DNA of 64,000 bases from Labyrinthula sp. Ha (taxonomy: Eukaryota > Sar > Bigyra > Labyrinthulida > Labyrinthulaceae). Location: NCBI GenBank assembly GCA_015227615.1, contig JAALGZ010000033.1, positions 62,001 through 126,000 on the forward strand, in the 5' to 3' direction. A program made the translations under genes and the position numbers. This document shows, piece after piece, positions 12,219 to 22,831 of this stretch. Every line of letters starts with the position of its first letter. Within the stretch, counting starts at the first letter, position 1. Below the pieces are notes generated by a model. That model worked only from the letters and a program-made list of their open reading frames with translations. It was not told where the DNA came from and ran no database searches.

Positions 12219-14847
12219 AACATTATTTTACTGCACAAAATCAAAAGAAAACAAAACGCAGGATCCAAAATTCAATGAGCTGCTCGAAAATTCAAAAGCC
12301 AGGATTAAGTCTTATGAGTATATCCGAGGAGGAATCAGAATCAGCAAGTCGTAGACGCTCACTTTCAGAGGACAGGGACGAACGCAATTCCACAGAAAAT
12401 GAAGGTACGGTTGTTTTGAGTATTGAATTTAGAAAATTTTGAACTTGTGAAAACCTTTTTAGTTGACAGGTTATCATCGTTAGATCCAGTTGTGTTCAGT
12501 TTGAAGAGTACTCGTAGTTTCTTCTTTTTATTCATAGTGAAAATCCAAAGTGTTCGAAATATTGGAGAGCTCGTCTCTGTTTTGAGAGAAGGAAGTGCAT
12601 TGTCCACAATAACAGGGTTTGAAGCGATGTATATCTTTCTTTATGTTTAGTTTTAGTCAGTTGAACAGAAACCGACTTTCTGATAGATCTAGACACATGG
12701 AATTTTTCAAGTCTGTAGAGAGATTTACCAAATATATTGCCTCAGTCAATGACAACGTTTTCGATGCTATGGGTTCTGAAGCTTTCAAATTTCGAGTTGA
12801 ATGTTTCTCACTATCAGATATAAACGAAAATAAAACCGATGGTCAAAAGAAAGTGTTGAAGACTTTTCTACAATTGCGAGAACTGTATCATCGAGATATA
12901 ATTACGGAAGAAATACCAACTCAAGTAGATAATTGTGCACAGTTTGTACAGAAACTGAAGAGTTTAGACCCACTGTATAAAGATTTCGAAGATGAGCAAT
13001 CATTTCCTTCCTCGAAAGAAAGTCTCGAACCTGAAAGTCTACTTGACAGTCCCTTAAAGCAACCTGATACTTGCCTCACCTCATTGAATGATAGTCCAAT
13101 TGCTCAGAAGCAGATAAAAGTTCTAAAAAGTGAGAATGAGGAACTTAAAGCTCAGGTGTCCAGATTAGCTCAGTTAAACACTGAGTTTCAAGAAAAAGTT
13201 TTTGAATTTGAAGTTGAGAGAAAGAGTTTGGAAGAATCGTCTTCGGAAATGTCTTCCAAGCTAAGAATTGAGCAAGAGAGGAGGAAGCATTTATTAAATG
13301 AGCTTCACGAGCTGAAAGGAAATATAAGAGTTCTGGTTCGACTGAAGCCAGCACCAAACAAGAGAGTTGTGAATCAGAAATTGTTGAGGGTTAATGAGCT
13401 TGATAATACTCTGGTTCAGGTTAAAGGAAAACAGTTCACTTTTGATCGCGTTTTTCCATTCGATAGCATCAAAACTGAAGCAGCTCAAAATCAGGAAGTA
13501 TTCTTAGAAGTTCAACCTTTAGTTGAGTCTGTTCTTGATGGTTCAATATCTACAATAATAGCTTACGGGCAAACCAACGCTGGAAAAACATACTCCATGA
13601 ATTATGTAACCAATAAATCCATAGAACTCCTGTTTCAATTAGTAGCAGAGATCAACCAATTACAAAAGAGAAAGATCAAGTTAGAAATGAGTTGTGTCGA
13701 GGTGTATTGTGAAAATGTGTATGATTTGCTTTCAAAAAATGGAAAAGAAAAAATTCAACTGAAAGACAATCATGTCGATATGAGTTATGTAAAAGTCCCT
13801 CTTCATTCAGCGGATGAAGCAAAGCAGTATTTGCTGAAAGTGGCAAAACAGAGGGCAAACGCATCAACATTAATGAACAGACACTCTTCCAGGTCACACC
13901 TAGTAACTCAATTTCATCTTGTTGGGCTGAAAGATCTTGTTACAGTAGAACCAAAGCTTGTTCTTGTGGACTTAGCTGGTAGCGAGCGCATAAGTAGATC
14001 GGGTGTTCAAGGCACAGCACTGAAAGAAGCCCAAAGCATCAACAAATCGCTAAGTGCTTTAGGGGATGTTATTCAGAACTTATCAAACCAACAACAAAAG
14101 AGTAAGACTTCAGTTCTTAGTTCTTCATCTATGGACGAGCGTAGAAAAAAGGATTTTGTTCCCTACAGGAACAGCAAACTAACTTACTGGTTGCGTGAAA
14201 GTCTCGGAGGAGCTACCATAAAGAGCAGATGTATGATGCTGGTATGTGCAAGTTCGGAAGAATTAGATGTAAACGAAACAAGCTGTTCTCTCATCTTTGG
14301 AGCGAGAGCAAGAAATTGCACTGTAAAGGCTGGTTTCAATCATGTAAAATATTCTCAAAGTTTGTATGAAGATGAGGTTATTCGACTCAAAGCTAAAGTT
14401 AAAAGCCTATTAGGCAAGTTGAAGGAAAAAGATGAAGAAAACAAGGCACTAAGAGAGTCTAGCAGGAGCATCGTTGACCTTCCTTCTATCTGTTTACCAG
14501 AGAATGATGATTGTCAGAAAAATGTCCCAACTACGCCAACAAGAGTACTTACTTCTAGCAGGCAAGTTGTCATGAAGAATACACCAGAAATAATAGAATA
14601 CAAGAAAAGACCAGCCAAAACCTCAACATCACGAAATCGTAAGAGTTTCGGATTCATGAAGCCCACGAATTCAAGCCGCAGTAGAAGGAAACTGAACTCT
14701 ACGTATTCTATGAGCAGCTTAACCTCAGCAGTTAGTATTTCATCATTTCATAGCACCTATTCCACATATTCGACACGATCGAATCGAATTTCCTATGCAC
14801 AAAAAAATACTAGAACTCAAGGACTACGATCTAAAGCCTTCCGGTAA
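12194..14847 (+). CDS. Kinesin-14 family motor with probable calponin-homology domain
   Basis: A microtubule motor of 857 residues after removal of three tiny introns (exons 12194-12404, 12433-12513, 12538-12628, 12657-14847). Residues about 72-190 fit a calponin-homology domain (VRNIGELVSVLREGSAL, later FFKSVERFTKYIASV and FKFRVECFSLSDI). A coiled coil (about 285-345) leads into the kinesin-14 type neck LHELKGNIRVLVRLKP. The motor runs about 349-690, with P-loop GQTNAGKT (431-438), switch I SSRSH (about 537), switch II LVDLAGSE (about 563) and VPYRNSKLT. A further coiled coil and a basic Ser/Arg-rich tail of about 165 residues follow. The neck-before-motor order indicates a minus-end-directed kinesin-14; CH-bearing members of that class can link actin and microtubules. 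The start could instead be the ATG at 12275, which avoids overlap with the preceding small gene. The first 20 residues contain NRIEHYF, loosely like a PCNA-binding box. Confidence 0.9.
12405..12432 (+). other. 28-nt intron 1 of the kinesin gene
   Basis: GTACGG...GAATTTAG, phase 1. Joining restores Glu and continues into the CH-like domain. A longer 58-nt alternative ends at 12462, but the short form fits the domain and the other introns better. Confidence 0.7.
12514..12537 (+). other. 24-nt intron 2 of the kinesin gene
   Basis: GTAGTTTC...TTCATAG. It is 24 nt, a multiple of three, so retention would keep the frame and insert the hydrophobic SFFFLFIV into a soluble domain. Removal gives a smoother CH-like helix. 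Confidence 0.6.
12629..12656 (+). other. 28-nt intron 3 of the kinesin gene
   Basis: GTATATC...GTTTTAG. Needed to move from the frame of exon 3 to that of the motor exon. An acceptor six bases earlier (12650) would also keep frame and add two residues. Confidence 0.75.
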
Positions 14848-14930
14848 GCTATGGTATTGTACTAAGAGCATATCTTTTTTTGAAACTCTATTGATAATAC
14901 TAAAATAGATATATAATAGGCGGGTATATT

Positions 14931-15671
14931 TTATTGTTTTGTAAGTCTGAGAAATACTTTTGCAGAATAAACCTGTTCATTTGTTGCTGCTCTGTCAACA
15001 TCATGACCACCTTCCACCAACCCCCATTCACTGATATTTTGCTCCTCCTCTACTCTACTAAGCTTAACTGCATCTTTTAGACAGATCTGATTTTCAGCAG
15101 CAAGTAATCCAAGAGCTACACTTCTCATTCCGCGTGAGAGGGCATCAACTCCAATTAGTGCAGGGTTCGATGCGTTATTCAAATAGTCTGTAACAGCTTC
15201 AATGCATTCCTTACTTGGAGAAGCGGCACTTAAACCTACAAGATTTTTTACAGGTCCATATGCCTCAAAAAAAGAGTCCAAAAATGCTGGAGCCCCTTTT
15301 TGATCACCAAGGTAAAAAAGTGAATCCGTTCTTAGGAATCCCAGAAGCTCTGTCTTCATCACATCGAATTGCTCCTCAGTGTAATCTAGCATCTTGGAGA
15401 CAAGGGTAGTAACGGGAAGCAAGCTTGAGTTCAAGTGCTTTGGTTGTTTGCCCCATTCAAGCGCGACTAAGTTTGCCAACGCTTCAGATCGTAGAGTGAC
15501 CTTTGTCTTTTGCGTGGTTTTGAGTGGATATTTATCCAGATAAACAGTGAAACCACTTGTTTCTTTCACAACAGACGTATTTTTATAAAATTTCAGAGGT
15601 GTTGTAGCTCCATAATTGCTTAATCTTCGAATTTGGAGATTTCTAATTGATCTTGAGCTGTTTATTATCAT
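14931..15671 (-). CDS. ATP12: ATP12 chaperone for mitochondrial F1-ATPase assembly
   Basis: Binds the unassembled alpha subunit of F1-ATPase in the mitochondrial matrix and helps build the hexamer. The protein is 246 residues. The first about 20 (MIINSSRSIRNLQIRRLSNYG) look like a matrix-targeting presequence with several Arg and no acid. The family blocks are present: GFTVYLDKYPLKTT near residue 40, ALEWGKQ with LPVTTLVSKMLDY, TELLGFLRTDSLFY, and a C-terminal helical part with SVALGLLAAENQICLKDAVKLSRVEEE. Length matches the core family. It is divergent from the two-helix membrane gene, with only 47 bp between the two start codons. No intron seen. Confidence 0.92.
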   Translation of the reverse strand: MIINSSRSIRNLQIRRLSNYGATTPLKFYKNTSVVKETSGFTVYLDKYPLKTTQKTKVTLRSEALANLVALEWGKQPKHLNSSLLPVTTLVSKMLDYTEEQFDVMKTELLGFLRTDSLFYLGDQKGAPAFLDSFFEAYGPVKNLVGLSAASPSKECIEAVTDYLNNASNPALIGVDALSRGMRSVALGLLAAENQICLKDAVKLSRVEEEQNISEWGLVEGGHDVDRAATNEQVYSAKVFLRLTKQ

Positions 15672-15718
15672 TTTCTTGATTTTGATTCTGAGAATTTGTT
15701 TTTTTTTAAATTGAAGAT
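15672..15718. promoter_or_regulatory. 47-bp shared upstream region of ATP12 and the membrane protein gene
   Basis: The two ATGs (15671 on minus, 15719 on plus) are separated by only 47 bp, containing a run of nine T. Any promoter here must serve both genes or lie inside a coding region. No specific motif can be named. Confidence 0.4.
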
Positions 15719-16199
15719 ATGGATGGTAATTTTTTGGAGCAGGAAACTTCTATCGGCCATATAGCATTTGGATTCTGTCTAGGGCTTTTTATTCTCATTC
15801 TTCTCATCAATTTTCCTGGAGGTATGTTCTTATATTTCATTTATCTTAGACATCAACGATCTAAAGCTCTTCTACGAATCAGACTCTCCAAATTCCACAG
15901 AAGAAGAAGACAAAGCCCAAGACATTTCTAAAGGGCCACCAGAAAGAAAAAAACGAGAAGAAGCTTCCATGCACGAGGAGTTTCGTGAACGTGGAGTAAA
16001 TTTCAACAAGATTTCAAAGCTTGTTGAAGAAATTAACGAAATTGATAAGGATTCGTTTTTCTCTGTTAAACGGCTCAAACTGGTCTTCACGATAACCTTT
16101 ATTCTTCTTTCCATTTTAACGATCTCTTTTTTAGTGTATTTATTCGCGGAGAAAGTTTTTCCGTTAGAGACACAGTTAATTAAAAAGATATTTTCTTAA
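15719..16199 (+). CDS. Two-helix membrane protein with a 28-nt intron, function unknown
   Basis: Two exons (15719-15821 and 15850-16199) give 150 residues. One hydrophobic helix lies near the N-terminus (about 14-32, HIAFGFCLGLFILILLINF) and one near the C-terminus (about 111-133). The loop between them is charged, with an acidic stretch TEEEDKAQD followed by a basic KKREE and a likely amphipathic helix (NKISKLVEEINEID). With an even number of helices both ends should face the same side. I do not recognise the family; it could be an ER or organelle membrane protein. The stop is only 7 bp before the cyclin start. Confidence 0.75.
15822..15849 (+). other. 28-nt intron in the two-helix membrane protein gene
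   Basis: GTATGTTC...TATCTTAG, with a canonical GTATGT donor. Phase 1; joining makes an Asp codon and links two frames that each look like protein only on their own side of the intron. Confidence 0.85.
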
Positions 16200-16206
16200 G
16201 TGAGAA

Positions 16207-17097
16207 ATGAAAGCTTTAAATGAGTTGAATATTTCATTTAATAACAAACGAAATGTGGAGAAGAAACGAAAATCTGCGAGGTTGAAGAGTATGTGGCCAT
16301 CATCTTGTTATCATGCTTCGGATATTCTTTCCTGCAGAGAGTTTATGTCTCCTTTAAAGAAGTTGGCTAAGGAAGAGGTACATATTGATCGGGCGAAAGA
16401 GGAAAATAAGAAGTTGCAGGATAAAATTTTCAAAATCAAAACCCTAGTTAGATTTCGAAAAGATATGGAAGTTTTTGGTAGTGATGGATCTGAAGGCGGT
16501 GAGTATATTGTTACCCCGAAGAGCGCAGGACTGGTTGAGAATCTCTGTCAAAGGTATAAGGTCTCGTGTTTCGTTTACTTTACTGCAATTGACATCCTTG
16601 AAAGATTTGCTTCTCTACAACCAGAAAAGTACAGAAAAAAAAAATCTCTTGTATCATGCACTTGTTTCTTCATTGCCTCCAAGTTCGAGGACATTTATCC
16701 TGTTGATTGTAGCTCGTTGCTACTCTTTTGCTCTAATAGGTGGAAAGTGTCAGATATTCTTGAAAAAGAAGTAGAGATCTGTACGGCATTAAGCTTCGTT
16801 GTCTCTTTGCCAAATGTAGCAACTTTTGGTTCTGATTTGCTGGAGTGTTTTTTCACCTTTGTTGGATGCTTTGATGAAAACTTTTCTGCTGAGATATGGA
16901 AGAATATTGAGAAGTTGCTTAAGGCGGCGTTGCAGGAGCGAAATGGAAGTGTGAACGACGAGGTTGGAGGTATTTCAATAGAAATGAACCCAATGATAGT
17001 GGCCAAGCGAGTCGTACTTCATGTCTTAGGAAAACAATTTGCACCTGATCGTGTTCGTTCGTTTCAGCAGTTTCTACTGGGAAGTGCCATAGCATAA
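16207..17097 (+). CDS. Cyclin-box protein
   Basis: A 296-residue protein with a cyclin fold, expected to bind and activate a cyclin-dependent kinase. The cyclin box spans about residues 90-200: a helix with CFVYFTAIDILERFASL, then the hallmark SCTCFFIASKFEDIYPVD, then ILEKEVEICTALSFVVSLPN, which corresponds to the family pattern of Glu in mid-helix followed by the Leu-x-Phe-x-(4)-Pro stretch. A short basic N-terminal region (KKRKSARLK) and a second helical domain with weaker conservation flank it. It cannot be assigned to the A/B, D or another class with confidence. The ATG at 16207 follows the previous stop by 7 bp on the same strand, so its upstream signals must overlap the neighbouring gene. 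Confidence 0.85.
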   Translation: MKALNELNISFNNKRNVEKKRKSARLKSMWPSSCYHASDILSCREFMSPLKKLAKEEVHIDRAKEENKKLQDKIFKIKTLVRFRKDMEVFGSDGSEGGEYIVTPKSAGLVENLCQRYKVSCFVYFTAIDILERFASLQPEKYRKKKSLVSCTCFFIASKFEDIYPVDCSSLLLFCSNRWKVSDILEKEVEICTALSFVVSLPNVATFGSDLLECFFTFVGCFDENFSAEIWKNIEKLLKAALQERNGSVNDEVGGISIEMNPMIVAKRVVLHVLGKQFAPDRVRSFQQFLLGSAIA

Positions 17098-18659
17098 GGC
17101 TTGTGGAGCACGTTTAGTGTTTAGTTTACGCGAAACAAGTTCCACTTCTACTAGCGCCTGAGTACTGAGTTCAGAAACTTTCAATTATGGTGCACCGTGC
17201 AGTTTCCTTAATACAAGTGCTCTGTCCTTTTGTTTTGAGACAGCTATATTGTCTTTCTTTTTTAATTGTTTTTTATGAATAAAGAATTCATATTTTCTCA
17301 GATAGCCAGCCAAACCTCGAAGAATAACTTGTACATATACTTCTTTGCGGAAGCAACTGTACTTAGAATTAAGATTTACAGTGCCACTGAAAGATCTACT
17401 GTTCCATAAAGGTAAGAAAATCAAGATAAAAAACAAACAGGTGACTTTCAAGATAGTAGTCTGCTGATCTGTCTAAGGGTTGTAAACAGTTTTAATCCAT
17501 GTCCAAAGTAAATTTGTCATTATATTGTGCCTGCACCAGTAGCTTGAGAAACCATATATAATGGCTATCTGTTATGTGGTATAAGTCAAATAGCAAACAT
17601 GGGATACATGCTCATATATTTGTTCAGTGACTTCATTATCAGGACTTGATTCATATTCCTAAACGCTGGGCTACTCTTACAAAGGTCATTTACAAGAAAA
17701 GCTTGTAATCTATTGGTAGAAGCTGATTATCATAGCTTCACAAGCCCTGGAAAAAGACAAAGGTTCATTCCGTGCAGGAAGCTTCTTTATGCGTTACTAA
17801 TGGTGAAGACACATGGTGAAGACATAAATTTTGCTTTACCCTAGAGTCTCCAGAAAAGTTTAAGAAACCTGTTGGATAAATGGCTAACGAAATCTATTAA
17901 TTCTCCTTTGAAAGAGATCAAAAGTATTCCTAATTCATTTTCTCTTTAGGAATCGTCTATTCTTTTGCCATAAGTAGCTATCCCTAATTGGAGGTTGAGA
18001 TGCTAATTTGTCACAAATGCGGCTAAGAAGTGACATTTAACAGTCGAAGGTGAAAACGTGTTTGCACAAGGCGAAGATGAGACAAACAGATTCATTCCAG
18101 GCTATTAATGGCACCAGCTGTCCGAGCGCAGTAAGCTGGTTATACAATGTGTGAATTTTAGTTAGTTATTTACATCCGTTGTTATGTCCTCATTCTTGCA
18201 TTTATTATAGCAACCAAATTACAGTAATCTGGTTGTGTGACTCCCATGACCGCAAAGAAACACTCGTGTATTGGAAAGTGTAAGCATTTCCTACGGCTCG
18301 TAAATAACCGAGAAAGAATCCTCTGCAGGACGAATTTCAACAGAAGGTTAACTGTAATGATCAAGATTGCGAATCTCAATGCCGAAAATGGGTCAAAAGG
18401 CTGCAACAAAAAATTCTTGTCGATGGTGACAACTCTAGTCTGTTAACAAGAGGATAGACTCCATAATGGATTTGTTTACCACCCAAAGTCACAGACAGAG
18501 TTTTTATAGCATCGTTTTGATGGAGGAATTCGAAGGATGTTTACTTGCCATGAGAATGAGAAAAAGGGGAGTTTCACATATGAGCTAAGAGCTTCGTACA
18601 TAAGCAAAAGAAAGCGCATTTTATAGTCAAAATAAGGCTAGGCAATAAAGCAATGTATG
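17098..18659. other. Intergenic, one open minus-strand frame and decayed scraps
   Basis: On the minus strand 17185-17451 is open for 88 codons without an ATG start (it would begin at TTG). Its end is Lys/Arg-rich and looks protein-like (YEFFIHKKQLKKKDN), so it might be the last exon of a small gene. On the plus strand 17412-17440 has the form of a 29-nt intron (GTAAGAAA...AAACAG) but I could not fit exons around it. A 13-bp direct duplication containing ATGGTGAAGACA lies near 17800. About 18040-18460 has slightly richer base composition and broken coding-like text. Confidence 0.3.
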
Positions 18660-19081
18660 TGGTTCTCACTTTTTGATTTCTAGACTCGATGTTTTCATTC
18701 ACCCCGGTTCCACCTTTACTCAGAATCTAGACCTCGAGTGGTATACCCGACATGCTTGTTCCCATATGTACACAGTTACTCCGCAGGATGTTAGTCTCTG
18801 TTGGCTTAATGCCGAGGCTATATGTCTCTTCAAGCAAATTTCTGTCAAGAACTGGAGAAAAGGGGAGTATCCTAGGTGACACAGCTTATGATATGTCCCA
18901 CAGAATATTGAGAAATGTCGAAAACAGACGATTTTTCGTACAATGGGAAAAAATTATTTCCACGAAGTGGGCCTTTCTCATTGAAAGATTATATGCTTCC
19001 AGCAAAGATACACAGGTGAAAAATCTGCACAAACATATTTTGCTGGCACAAGACATACTCCAACCAAGGCTATTACTGTAA
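18660..19081 (+). pseudogene. Probable PIF/Harbinger-type transposase relic
   Basis: The frame starting near 18752 ends in text that matches the C-terminal half of DDE_4/Harbinger transposases in order: LYVSSSKFLSRTGEKG, then ILGDTAYDM (family LGDSAYP with the second catalytic Asp), then AFLIERLYASSK (family viERafgrlK with the catalytic Glu), then KNLHKHILLA. An overlapping frame upstream has HPGSTFTQNLD, recalling the family PGSxHD block. It is frameshifted and the N-terminal part is not recognisable; I found no terminal inverted repeats. The match is motif-level only. Confidence 0.4.
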
Positions 19082-22000
19082 CCAAAAAAAATGTCTTTTC
19101 GTGCGGAATGTGTAGGGTAATTTTTACTCATTGGGTAATCGGGTGAATCTGCTACATGTATAGAATGTTAAGTAGCAAAAAATTAATAAACAAATCTGTT
19201 ATGTTCCTCTCCTGGATTATCTAGACAAAACACTAGGTTGTGAGCTTATAAAAAATCATGGGGCACATTACGTAGTTAAGATAACTATTTCCTTGAGGAA
19301 TCCAAGTAGATCAAAGCGGTAACAGACTCGTGCATGACAATATTTTTTCTGTAGCCTCGTATTATTATATTTAGTTAAATTCCAATAGATCTTTGCAGCG
19401 CACTGCAGTTAATAATTTAGAACTTAAATAAGTGTTAGCCGAGGTGGTGGTTAAGAATCACTACTCGGCATGAAGTCCCAATCCTTTTCTCTGAGGCATA
19501 AATATAAATTTATTAGCCATCTCCACTTTGTTACCGCATTGTTGCACATACACTATCAGGGCCAACTTACTGCAAGTAAATTAAATTTTAGTTTTGAAAC
19601 CAAAAGAATAACTTTCATCTTTTTTTTTCTGCTGCAGAAATAATATGTACTTCCTTCAGGACTATCTCTTATGTTTACTAATATGCTCTCAGTCTCCCTG
19701 GGGAAAAAGGTAGAGCTTCCATTTTAACGTACCGCTTAATTTTTTTTCCTGTAGCGAATTAACCAATGTCCAAAAGAGATCGTTTTTAAAGCATCAAAAG
19801 AACCATATTTTAACATCGCGCCAGATTTGTTTTGGTACGCAAGAAACTTATAGGCATTACATATCGAAATGCCTCCTTATTTTTTGTAGCTATTCTTTTT
19901 TCCAGAAACAAATACGGTATATCAGTTACATTTTTCCAAGACTTTCCTAACCAATATTCTCGAGTGTAGATCGATTTGTTCATTTTATCTATATTTTTTC
20001 TGCAATGGATGAAATATTTATTTTTCCGTAAGGGAAATTCAAGTTTCGTTGGTAGGTTTTTGTGTAGTTAATGTCATTAGGTATATGAGCTGTACTAGTT
20101 TATGGAATTAGAGAAACTCAGTCAGCAAGATTGTCAATTAACACATATCAACACCAGAATAAAAAAAAGACTTTTCAGTATACATGTGACTAGTTAGTCT
20201 ACCTGCGAATGGAAACCCGTTAAGTGAGGGTTTGCATTCGATTCCTAGCTTGAATAAATTAACAGAACCATGATCTTAATGGAACCAAGAGCAGAGGCCC
20301 ATTTGCTGGAGAGACGTACACTTCTTTTTGGCCAGGTACTTGCTAAAGTTAGATGGGCAGTTTCATTCTATTGTTGTTCAATTATTTGCTCTCATAGGAT
20401 TCTTGCTTATTGATTAGCCCGAGTGTTAATCAGCACTCTACCAACTAACGCACCAATTCATTGCGAGAGCAAACTAGTTTGTGAGTTGATGACTGAGAAA
20501 ATGTCATACAGAAGAATTAGTTTCTTGTTTAATAATGAAGGTTCATCGCCATGTCTTTTTCAACATCTTTGGGGCTTAAGGACTGTGAAAATGTCATTGA
20601 ACTCTTCTTAGGGTGAATACCTCCCTAAAGAAAATCAGCTCTCAGATAATTAGAAAGTATATGGATATAATTATAGATTGATTTATGTATGTAAGAAGGA
20701 AAATTTTATTGGTTTGTCTAGAGATTGTGATTGGTCAGGAACTATGAGTCATATAGTCAGAGTTTCAATCCAATACAACGAAAACAAAAAGTGAAATAAA
20801 ACTTTAATGGAAAAGAATTCATAGCAACCATTTTCAAACACCTGATTGTTCAAGAAAGCAGCCTTTTTCAACTATCTAGATTCACGTGTCAACCTTGACA
20901 ACTTGAAGCATTGTTTTACCAAGTTGTTCTAAAAGCTATATTACGCGATCATAGACAGGGTTTATCCTTCAACTTCACTAAAAGTTTGGTACGTCCAAAG
21001 CGAGTTTCAATAACAAAGAATTGTAAACTTTGACTAGAGTAAATGCTTTACAAATAATTTTCGGAGAGTGGCTGGGAGCACGGGTCATATAATTCTATAT
21101 GGACGACAAAGTAAGAAAAGAATAGTATTTTGTAGATACCATACTAGATTCTTGGTCATATGGCCGTGTTATCATCTCATAAATATAAAGCTCCATAAAG
21201 AAAAAGTCCCAAAATTTCAAAATACTATATGAGTATACATAGTTCATCCTCTAACGATGCCCAAAATTATAACTACCCTTGGGGGTTAAACTTGGGTTCC
21301 ATAGATCTTCTGGCTTCTGGGGCCAGTAGTTAATTATATAAATTCAAAATATGGGGAGGTTTGGTAGAATTCAGGCGTGTTTATCGAGATGACGAAAGCC
21401 TCTCGAGAAGAATTTTGTCAAAATATCTGTTTTGCGAGTAAGCGAGAAAGCTCTTCTCGAAAAGCTCTCGTTAATACACTCTCATTAAACATGCGTAGTA
21501 GAATTAGTCTTCGTTTCTGGTTAGGGAATATTTTGTTTGTTTAAAGATAGGCCCACAATTCGCCATCCCAGAAGTATTATTGTAGACCCAGGATATCTAG
21601 TTCCTGTCATAATATATATACCCGGCTACTATGCAGGGCATATTCCATGACGATTCTGAACAACAAAGCACAAATGAAAGCATTTATGAGATAATTGAAG
21701 TTTCCGAGACAATGAAGAATCTTTGACTTACAGTCTCGCGTACTCGCGACTGTTCACGCGACGTTTGTACAATGCTCTTCGTTGTCGTCCATCATAGCGG
21801 CCATAAGTGGTTGACTCTATCAAATATACATTCAATAATGACATTTCTTGTATAAATTGAAGTACATGATCGGATGCTTTTTTTTCTTGCCTGAGAAGTG
21901 TTAAGGTTACTCGAAAGTTGAAGGCCAGCTAATAAAACTGAAATGCTAAATTAAAGGTATAGTAGCGTGAAGACCAACTTGTTGAAGCAAGTCTTAAACT

Positions 22001-22831
22001 GCTAGAGAAAAGGTGAGACCTGTACAGAGCTTATCACACACAAATGAAACATTACAAATGGAGCCATTACTCAATTCCTGTCTATGAAAACGTGATGATC
22101 CTTATTATTCACCATCAAGAGGCACTGCCTTGACTTTTTCAAGAAACTTTGGAGTGACATGGATCTTTACTAGATTGAAATGTCATGGTGTTGAAACATT
22201 ATCCTTTTTTTGTGATGTGTTTTTGAAACGACAGGGCTTTGAACAAAAATTAATATTTTTGTAACATCGAACATAGTATTAAGCAAAACAATAAACAGAT
22301 GGAGGTTATCTGTCGTGGTCTATACCTGAACAAGGATTCCTCTACCATAATTTCACACCTAACCTTGATTAGCTCCCATTATTTTATATCCATCACAATA
22401 ATGTTGGGAAGTCTTAGTGTCCATGAGATAAGTTATTAATTCTTGCAATAGCCCTTGAACCCAGTTCGCAAAAGGAATTAAGAAAATCCCCGAAAGCCTT
22501 GTCTGAAGTCCTAATTTCAAAGAATGCGTATCCTTCAGGATCTCCAAAGTCTACTAGTAACTATGATTTCTCATAGAAATACAAAAAGTGTATGATAATT
22601 AAATGATATCATTTTTCTCATTTATTTCGAGACAGATCTCAGTTTTGAATCTTGGTTCACGAAACGTAACTCATTTATCCTATAAAGGACTTCTTGACCA
22701 GAAAAATGTTAGCCATTATTTCGATTCAAATTTCAACTGACCGGTTTCTCATAGGACAAATTTTTTAAATACAGTGAATAGAAAAGAACGTACTGAAATA
22801 CAAAACATAAACGCACGAAAAAATTGAACAC
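19082..22831. other. AT-rich intergenic, no intact gene
   Basis: No gene seen. A stem-forming sequence at about 19438-19471 (GCCGAG...CTCGGC type) and the tRNA-like element at 20385-20473 are the only structures noted. The rest is AT-rich with short random frames. Confidence 0.5.
20385..20473 (-). other. tRNA-like hairpin, probably a decayed tRNA
   Basis: Nine bases (TTTGCTCTC / GAGAGCAAA) pair perfectly at the two ends of an 89-nt segment, like a long acceptor stem. Inside, on the minus strand, TTAGTTGGTAGAG resembles a tRNA D-arm and GAGTG...CACTC could form an anticodon stem, but its loop has eight bases and no TTC T-loop follows. Not a working tRNA as read; possibly a relic or a tRNA-derived short element. 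Confidence 0.25.
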
